This document shows positions 56,968 through 64,000 of a stretch of 64,000 nucleotides of DNA, piece by piece. A program made the translations under genes and the position numbers. Origin of the DNA: Gautieria morchelliformis (taxonomy: Eukaryota; Basidiomycota; Agaricomycetes; Gomphales; Gomphaceae); the NCBI GenBank assembly GCA_015179125.1, contig WHVA01000209.1:116633-180632 (forward strand), in the 5' to 3' direction. The stretch's first letter is position 1; each line of letters starts with the position of its first letter. The notes below the pieces were generated by a model. It did not search any database. It was not told the DNA's origin and worked only from the letters and a program-made list of their open reading frames with translations.

Positions 56968-58132
56968 TTAGTGGATGCTTTCCCACTCCTCGTCGCTGAG
57001 TACGCCAAGGGCAGATCTAGGGGATCGCATGTCAATCAGCGCTTCTTGGTGGTCACCTTCGGACGCCGAAAAATCGAACGAGGAGTCTGATCGGGTGTCA
57101 GCAGAGGGGCTGATAGAAAAAGAGGTTTCCGAGTGTTCATCTAGTGATAAGACAGATTGATTATTGAGTGAGGCTTGCGACAATCCTGTCACGGTAACAT
57201 GATGGTGAGATGCATCGAGATCTGGGTACGAGTCTTCTATGTCAGAGACAAACGAGGCTTCCGAGAGGTCGTCTGACGACGACGCCCCTGATCGTATGTT
57301 TGCTGATGATTCCGACGGCGCATCTGTCCACGGCGTCCCAGCACGAGAGACGCTCGCACTGGTAAATGGGGAGGTTCCCGAGGCCGCCAGCGGAAAGTCA
57401 TACTCCGACATGGACGAGGCGACGTGAGACGCTGGGGGTCCATATAATCTCAAGGGGGGCAAAACTGAATCTGGTGGGCTCAGGGGTTGTGTTTGGGACC
57501 GAAGATCGCCTGTAAGAGGCCCAGCAGAAGCTGGAACTGGCGGTGAGGACGGCTGATCGGATTGTGAAGTCGGCAAGCGGACAATGGGCATGGCAACATC
57601 TTCACGACTTGAGGACGATTTGGATGGCGGAGGTAGATGAGAGGGTGAGAGTGGGGCGAATGGAATAATAGTGTTAGGCTACGGCCCGAATGAGCGGAAT
57701 AAAAATGGAATAGAGGGCCCCTCACCTTTTCCAATATCCCCAAACCATTCTCCTGTGCCATATGGGGCTTCCGCTGCCTCAATGATGCGTCCGGCCCTAA
57801 CGTATGCATCTCTCGCTCGACTAGACTTTCCAGTTCCATGGTAGACTTGGTCGTCAAGTTCGGATTTTCTCCTTCGCCGTCCGGATCCAAATGGGAATAC
57901 GAGTGTGAAGCGGCCCGTCGACGACGACGTGCAATGCGATAGGCAGTATACGTGTCGGCCCACTGTTCGATCTTAGGTGCAAGATGGGGGTCATACACAA
58001 ACTAAAACTATCGTCAACACTCAGGTAATGAGAAATGCGTAATGATGAACATACTTCTTTGAACGCAATCCCAGCTGCAACGCCTGCTACAACAGCGACG
58101 ACTCCTACGACGTATATACCGGGAGCCGGCAT
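56968..58132 (-). CDS. Single-pass membrane protein, Ser-rich, divergent from hsp60
   Basis: Three exons on the minus strand: 58055-58132, 57726-58001 and 56968-57678, with introns of 53 nt (GTATGT...TTAG) and 47 nt (GTGAGG...GTAG), all joining in phase 0. The product is 354 residues. It starts MPAPGIYVVGVVAVVAGVA, one hydrophobic helix (about 5-23), then FKEFVYDPHLAPKIEQWADTY, a basic patch IARRRRRAA, a helical segment with LESLVEREMHTLGPDASLRQRK, and a long Ser/Pro/Asp-rich tail. This suggests a type III or tail-exposed protein anchored by its N-terminus. No enzymatic domain is seen. Its start lies 168 bp from the hsp60 start, so the two genes share a promoter region. Confidence 0.75.
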
Positions 58133-58300
58133 GGTGGGAATGAGCTGGGAAAGCTGTTAAGCTGTGTGACATCGGTCCAAGGATTTCCAAGCTGTGTGAC
58201 ATCGGTTTCCAATAGGTTAGTAATAGCGATCATTACATAACAGGGGACTGGTTGCCGAAAATTTTTCCCGTGTTCCCCGTGTTCCCTAACCTTCCCTCTC
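58133..58300. promoter_or_regulatory. Bidirectional promoter of the membrane protein gene and hsp60
   Basis: 168 bp between two start codons. It holds an exact 18-bp direct repeat, aagctgtgtgacatcggt, at 58159-58176 and 58189-58206 (30-bp period). Nearer hsp60, a GAA and several TTC triplets (58257-58294) loosely resemble heat-shock elements but lack strict 5-bp phasing. Confidence 0.55.
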
Positions 58301-60098
58301 ATGCATCACCTATCGAGGTGCTCCGGTGTAGCACTACGTCGTGCTGCACCCCCCAAGCTTTTAATCGCTCGTGGCGCCCACAAGGAGATCAAGTTCTCTA
58401 ACGACGGTCGAGCGGCGATCCTCGCTGGTGTTGATATTCTGGCGAAGGCTGTCAGTGTTACTCTGGGTCCTAAAGGTAAGAACTGAATCACCCAGTACCG
58501 CGTTCCCCACTGACAGCAACAAAGGGCGAAATGTAATCATTGAGCAGTCATTCGGCGGCCCCAAAATTACCAAAGATGGTGTCACTGTAGCCAAGGCTAT
58601 CTCCCTGAAGGACAAATTTGAGAACCTTGGTGCCCGGTTAGTGCAGGATGTCGCGCAGAAGACCAATGAGACTGCTGGAGATGGAACTACGACCGCGACT
58701 GTTCTCGCGCGTGCTATCTATGCCGAGGGAGTGAAGAATGTCGCTGCAGGGTGCAATCCTATGGACCTCCGTCGTGGCTGTCAGGCTGCTGTGGACCGCG
58801 TTATAGCCTTCCTTGAAAGTAACAAACGCAGTATTACTACTTCGGCCGAGATAGCCCAAGTCGCCACAATCTCTGCTAATGGCGACGCGCATGTAGGCGA
58901 GCTTATTGCGCAGGCTATGGAGAAGGTCGGAAAAGAGGGTGTTATCACTGTCAAAGAGGGCCGAACCATTGATGACGAGATTGAAATTACAGAGGGCATG
59001 CGCTTCGACCGTGGCTTCATCTCGCCATACTTCATCACTGACGTCAAGTCACAGCGTGTGGAGTTTGAGAAGCCTCTCATCCTTTTATCCGAAAAGAAGA
59101 TTTCGTTACTCCAGGATATCTTACCTTCTCTGGAAGCTGCTGCACAGGCCCGCCGACCACTCCTTATTATTGCTGAGGATGTTGATGGCGAGGCCCTCGC
59201 CGCATGCATCCTCAATAAGCTACGTGGGCAATTACAGGTTGCCGCAGTGAAGGCTCCTGGCTTTGGTGATAACCGGAAATCGATCCTTGGAGACCTCGCA
59301 ATCTTAACGGGTGGTACCGTCTTCACTGACGAGCTTGACATCAAGCTTGAGCGGGCCACCCCTGACTTGCTCGGTTCCACCGGCTCTGTCACGATAACCA
59401 AGGAGGATACCATTTTCCTTAACGGCGAGGGTACAAAGGATGCCATTGCGGCGCGTTGCGAGCAGATTCGCGGGGTTATTGCCGACAGTACTACCTCGGA
59501 CTACGATAAAACGAAGCTGCAGGAACGGTTGGCTAAGCTCTCTGGGGGTGTCGCTGTCATCAAGGTCGGCGGCTCCTCAGAGGTCGAGGTGGGGGAGAAG
59601 AAAGACCGTTACGACGATGCATTGAACGCCACTCGTGCTGCCGTTGAGGAAGGTATTCTTCCGGGCGGTGGTGTCGCACTCCTTAAGGCCAGTGTGGTTG
59701 CTCTTGAAAATCTCAAGCCGGAGAATTTTGATCAGCAGCTCGGCGTGAGCATCATTCGAAGCGCGCTCTCCCGTCCCGCGCGGACTATCATCGAGAACGC
59801 TGGTGAAGAAGGAAGCGTGGTGGTCGGCGCTATTCTCGATAGATACCGTGACCAATTCGAGTGGGGGTACGATGCAGGCAAGAGCGAGTATGTGAACTTG
59901 ATCGAAAAGGGCATTGTCGACCCACTGAAGGTCGTCCGCACGGCTCTCATCGATGCCAGTGGCGTGGCATCCCTCCTCACAACTTCGGAAGCATGCGTCG
60001 TCGAGGCCGAGGAGAAACAACCTCCAGCAGGCGGCATGGGCGGAGGCATGGGAGGCATGGGAGGCATGGGCGGTATGGGCGGTATGGGCGGTTTCTGA
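58301..60098 (+). CDS. hsp60: Mitochondrial chaperonin HSP60
   Basis: Exon 1 (58301-58475) and exon 2 (58525-60098) join across a 49-nt intron (GTAAGA...AAAG) to give a 582-residue GroEL-type chaperonin, the normal length for fungal Hsp60. The first about 25 residues ([20 protein letters not shown]) are basic and lack acids, as expected of a mitochondrial targeting peptide. The nucleotide-binding loop [11 protein letters not shown] (about 110-120), the apical-domain stretch [13 protein letters not shown], the chaperonin signature [12 protein letters not shown] and the C-terminal GGMGGM tail are all present. It forms ring assemblies in the matrix that fold imported proteins with ATP and Hsp10. 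Large open frames on the opposite strand within exon 2 mirror codon bias and are not genes. It is intact and, unlike its surroundings, free of repeats. Confidence 0.97.
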
Positions 60099-60688
60099 GC
60101 AGCGTGAACTGTGTCCTTGGCATAACCAAAAGTGGCCATTGGTCGCATTCTGTTATTCTACATTCGCCCCAACTCATATCATTTCATCGCATACTTACAA
60201 CCACCACTCAGTGCCTTCGTTATCTTGTATCTTTGGAGAATAGCACAGCAATCAAGATCACATGCCCTTGGCCTGCAGCTTTTCATGCGCATGTAAGGGT
60301 AATAATGAATTGGACGGTCTCAGAAAAAGAAAAGACAACCCGAAGCCATACGGAGATTATGCTGAAAACCTCACTGAGTACGGTTCAAACGATAGTTGTG
60401 CCATCAAATAAGCAGCCAAAGGGAAGGGGGATTGACCTTGAGCAAAACTGCTGAGCCAATCAACACATGATGCTGCCAGACCGACTTCAGATCAATGAAT
60501 CAGACATTTTCTGGTTGAAATAAACGTGAGGAGTGCAGGCATCGTGAACATTACTTATGTTACATACTTCAATATAGAGATATGAGCCTACAAGCTGTGC
60601 CTCTCTCATGACGGAGAGAAAAAGATGGGTTTCGTGGCAAGGTGATGAATTCCCTAAAATAATAAAAATAATAAACCAACCCAGAAAA
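60099..60688. other. hsp60 3' region, no gene seen
   Basis: 3' UTR and intergenic DNA. No open frame with a recognisable motif. Confidence 0.6.
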
Positions 60689-60760
60689 CTCTCAGTCGGG
60701 GAATCGAACCCCGGTCTCGCGCGTGACAGGCGCGAATACTAACCTCTATACTAACTGAGA
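60689..60760 (-). tRNA. tRNA-Asp (GUC)
   Basis: The 72-nt minus-strand sequence folds as a complete cloverleaf: acceptor stem TCTCAGT/ACTGAGA with discriminator G, D arm, anticodon stem CGCGC/GCGCG with loop CTGTCAC (anticodon GTC), and T arm CGGGG-TTCGATT-CCCCG. There is no intron and CCA is not encoded, as in eukaryotes. It is transcribed by polymerase III from internal boxes. Confidence 0.95.
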
Positions 60761-60879
60761 TACATCTTAGAAGCCAAATTGTACATATTAGGTCGTAATT
60801 GTGCATGAATTCAAGACAATACAGACATCAAAGCTCTGTGGCTATATTATAAGCTAGTCACACTCTTTGCCAGGCCAAT

Positions 60880-61140
60880 GCCAGTTGTATAGTAACATAC
60901 CCATGGGATTCCAGCAGTTCGATGATGAAGTCGATGCTAACCATGATGCTAACTGTGTCCTACCAAGATTCTGGGACTGGAAGGCAGACTAGCTTGCCCA
61001 TCAGTGGCCAGCCTTGGACCTTGGTGCATAGGCAGAGGTCACATGACTTCACATACTGACTGACATACCATGACATCTACAGCCACCAGTAGTTCCATTC
61101 CACGAGTTCCAATGTCTTCCACCTCCCGGTATGCTGTCCT
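60880..61140 (-). pseudogene. Decayed gypsy integrase fragment
   Basis: In shifting minus-strand frames one can read YVKSCDLCLCTKVQ (zinc-finger cysteines), GKLVCLPVPESW, then DTVSIMVSIDFIIELLESHG, the start of the integrase core. Stops and frameshifts are frequent. No LTRs were found. It differs from the gypsy element that begins at 61745. Confidence 0.55.
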
Positions 61141-61744
61141 GATTCATTTATTCTACAAACCAGACATCAAAATTCAGCAAACGAACATCCCCGCTGTCGG
61201 ACCTTCAAACCTTTTGCCAAAGGATTCTTTGCAGTACACCTTTTGTATTCGCTGATCCCATCATAACCGTCAGGGCCCTGGTCCGTGGAGCCATCATCTG
61301 TCATAGTACCCATCATCTGTTAAACTCCCATTCCATAAAACACCCACATGCTCAGGACACATTTGGACAGTGTCAAGTGCAGCCTCCATGCAGGTTGGAA
61401 TCGATGGGGTTAGCACCACCGCAGGACAGGATGGTAGGAACTGCCAAGGCATGGAATCTCTATTCAACTTTTGGAAACCCCTCTTTAATATTAGAATTAG
61501 CTTCACTGAAGTTTTCACTCTATGTGTAATGCAACTGCTCCCTTTGTAATATTCAGAACCACCCGGCCTCTTTCTCATTCCCCAGTAGCATACATGTTGT
61601 AAATAACCTATGTATCTACATGTACAATAGTTATTACATAATCCCAGTGGGCCCATTAGGGACCCACTGTATAGTTTATGTGTGGGAACTGGCCAGCGGC
61701 CCCCATCGCATCTTACTCTTACCTGTCACTACATAGCATTCAGA
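61141..61744. other. No gene seen
   Basis: A 120-codon minus-strand frame (61294-61656) has no recognised motif. The integrase of the next element breaks off at about 61745. Confidence 0.5.
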
Positions 61745-64000
61745 ATACCACTTTGGTACGAGGTGTACGAGCGACGTTAGTCGGTTGATGACTACCATCA
61801 GGTAGTCACAGTCGTTGTATTTGGGCAGGGGCCCCATAAAGTCGATGCCAATCGACTGCCACAGCCTATCTGGAATGGGTAGGCTGTGTAGTAGGCCTTT
61901 GGGCTGTTGTGGTCCGGTTTTCGTCATCTGACACCTCGTGCATGATGTGCAGAACGTTTCTATGTCTGGGCTCATGCCTGGCCACCAATATGCTCTTCGA
62001 ACGTAGTTCGAAGTCTTCAGATGGCCGTAGTGGCCGACTATCTGATGTGCCCGATCGATGATAATTTCGATCAGCTTCCTTCCCCCTTGAAGAACAGAGC
62101 GGGGGACAGCAATGACGTTTCTTTGGAGCTGATTCTTGGTCCAGATCAGCCCGTCCCGGATCCTGAATCTCGGGTGCGCGTCCGGGTGCGCCATGATCTT
62201 TGTGAACATGGTGTCCCTGTGGTACGCGTCTTGTATGACCTTAGGCAGGTCTACGCCTTGCTCGATGACCCGGCGCAGGGGCGCGCCGTCGTTTCCTGCA
62301 GCGATGGCTCTGACGTCATCATCGTCGTCGCGTGATGGGGCGACATTCGCGGCTCTGGTGAGCCCTCGTTTAGTGCGGCGGATTCCGTTACTCTCGTGTC
62401 TGTCTTCTCAGTGAGGCGTTTAGAGCGTCTCGTGGCCGCTGTTCGCAGCTTGATATACCGGTCGGTGGGCAATAACTCACCGTCCGGGTCTAGACGCGCA
62501 TCTGCGTTTACAAAGACGTGGTCCGGGTTATTGTCATCACTCGTGTCGCTCTCATAGTAGCGCGACAGGCAGTCCGCTACCTTGTTCTCTACACCGTCGA
62601 CATGAACAGTGTTGAAATTGAACCAGGAGAGAAACTCCCACCATCTGACCTGGCGGTCAGATAGGCTCTTCTGGGTCTCGAAGTACTCGAGCCCTTTGTG
62701 GTCTGTGACAAGGGTGAACCTTCGTCCCAGCAGTTTGCCCTCCCATTTCATGAGAGCCTCGAGCACCACGATTGTCTCATGCTCGTGAGTCCGGTAGTGT
62801 TGCTGCGCAATGCTGAACTTCTTTGACAAGAAGCCGGCAGGTCGACAAGTTTTCCAGTCCGGACCTTGGCCGTAGACCGCACCGACACCAGCTTTTGATC
62901 CGTCGGTGATCACCCAGATCGGCTCTGGGCACCTGGCGTCTACTGGATGCAGGATCGGGGCCTTACAGGCCAACGCCTTAATTCTTTGCCAGCATTTGTC
63001 TAGTAGTGGCGTCCATTCGAATGGACAGTTATTACGTGCACAGCCCGATAGTGGGGTGGTATATGCGCTAACATCTGGCATGTAGTGTGCCAGATACTGT
63101 ACCAGCCCGAGGAAACACTGGACGTCGTTGAATGTCCGTGACCTGCACCACTCGCGGATGCGTTGCATCTTGTCCTCGTCGGCATGTACCCCTTGGCCAT
63201 CGATGATATGGCCGAGACACTCCATTCGGATGGAATAGAGGTCCACCTTTTTCTTGCTCAGAAAAAGGTGATTCTTCCTCAGTCTGTCAAAGACGATGTA
63301 GAGGTGCTCTTCATGCTCTTGTATTGAGAGCGAGAATATGAAGATGTCGTCCATGTATACATGGACGAAGCGACCTATGCAGTCGCGGAAAATGGCTGTC
63401 ATCAGCCGTTGGAATGTTGATGGGGCGTTACAGTCTCCCATCTGTATCACCTGGCTCCTGAATGTGCCAAGGATCGTGGCAAAGGCAGTCTTTGCTATGT
63501 GATCCGGATGGATCCGGATCTGCTCGTATGCTTCTGACATATCGAGTTTTGTTCGATACCGACAGCGAGCCATGTCGCTGCGGATGATATCATGATCCGG
63601 GAAGGGCGTGACGTCCTTCACCGTGTTCTCGTTCTGCTGGCGCAGATCGAAGACGGTTCGCAATGTACCGTTCTTTTTCGGCACACACAGCATGGGCACG
63701 GCCTGCTGCGCGACTGCCAGAATCCACCACTTTGCAGTGGTGTATCGTTCTATCTTAGCCGATAGTTCCTCTTGGAAATGTTTGGGGCATTTCAGTAGTC
63801 GATACCGCATGTGCTTGTTGGATCGATGAGGTTGATCTCATGGTTGATCTCCCGTAGTGGTGGAGTTCTAATGCAATTCCACTGACTAAGTCAGTGATTC
63901 ATTCCATCCATTCCTCGCGGAGGTGAGGAAGGTCATCATCCGTGAGGATGATGGTGGTGGTTGGCTTAGAAGCCATTAGGCGCTGTGTGCGTCCTATTAG
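61745..64000 (-). pseudogene. Gypsy Pol (RT, RNase H, integrase N-part), runs off the right edge
   Basis: From the right edge leftward: PPLREINHEINLIDP, a one-base loss near 63822, then RT (MLCVPKKNGTLRTVFDLRQQ, KLDMSEAYEQIRI, MGDCNAPSTFQRLM, the catalytic VYMDDIFIFS). RNase H follows (VITDGSKAGVGAV, THEHETIVVLEAL, TDHKGLEYFETQ, ENKVADCLSRYY). After a frameshift around 62300-62420 comes the integrase zinc finger (HQIVGHYGHLKT...CTSCTRCQM) and the start of the core (GIDFMGPLPKYND, TSLVHLVPKW), where it is truncated. The internal ATG at 63810 is not a true start. It is a fourth gypsy family, distinct from B and C. Confidence 0.85.

Noticed and set aside
58257..58294. Canonical heat-shock element upstream of hsp60
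   Set aside because: GAA/TTC triplets are present but not in 5-bp phase, and they lie within a few bases of the start codon, probably in the 5' UTR.
58781..59446. 221-codon minus-strand frame inside hsp60
   Set aside because: It mirrors the codon bias of the well-supported hsp60 exon and has no motif of its own.
61294..61656. 120-codon minus-strand frame
   Set aside because: No recognisable motif, and it sits between two decayed gypsy pieces.

Overview
This is a nuclear window from a filamentous fungus, most probably a mushroom-forming basidiomycete (Agaricomycetes). The reconstructed genes carry introns of about 46-80 nt with GT-AG ends and CTNAY-like branch points. A mitochondrial-type HSP60 with one intron and a eukaryotic tRNA-Asp are present, along with STAND (NACHT-ankyrin) genes and a very heavy load of Ty3/gypsy and Ty1/copia LTR retrotransposons. 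I estimate that more than half of the window is mobile DNA.

Layout. 1-2.6 kb: a minus-strand gypsy fragment (gag fused to RT with the middle deleted), then a TTCCG-rich LTR-like block. 4.39-5.66 kb: a 1,271-bp solo LTR (family A) with a 5-bp target duplication (TSD). 7.3-12.2 kb: a six-exon NACHT-ankyrin STAND gene, broken by a 1.07-kb insertion and a nonsense codon. 12.6-13.6 kb: a foldback element that itself received a solo LTR. 14.1-20.5 kb: a family A fragment, a copia integrase fragment and a nearly complete copia element. 20.5-31.6 kb: a three-level nest in which gypsy family C is split by a family A LTR, and that LTR is split by a nearly complete chromodomain gypsy element B (21796-29288). 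Element B has 549-bp LTRs, a Tf1-like self-priming arrangement and, on its opposite strand, a spliced gene for a Zn2Cys6-like protein. 32.9-42.6 kb: a gene island with a multi-exon hypothetical gene, a second hypothetical gene, a small four-helix membrane protein, a foldback locus and an extended SDR reductase. 42.9-54.6 kb: a second NACHT gene copy with an inverted 5' end, destroyed by a gypsy element C2, which is in turn split by a TIR element with a TA duplication and by an AT-rich repeat (family D). 54.6-55 kb: ankyrin relics. 57.0-60.1 kb: a divergent pair, a single-pass membrane protein gene and hsp60, followed by tRNA-Asp. 60.9-64 kb: gypsy relics on the minus strand.

How it fits together. 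Housekeeping genes are confined to about 32.9-42.6 kb and 57-60.8 kb. The rest is a retrotransposon trap built around decaying NLR-like (STAND) genes. Target duplications give a relative order of insertions: C before A before B in the left nest; a NACHT copy, then C2, then the TIR element and repeat D in the right nest. Most nonsense codons in the elements look like CGN to TGA changes, which fits cytosine deamination at CpG in silenced, methylated repeats. All names rest on reading motifs by eye. No database search was possible.
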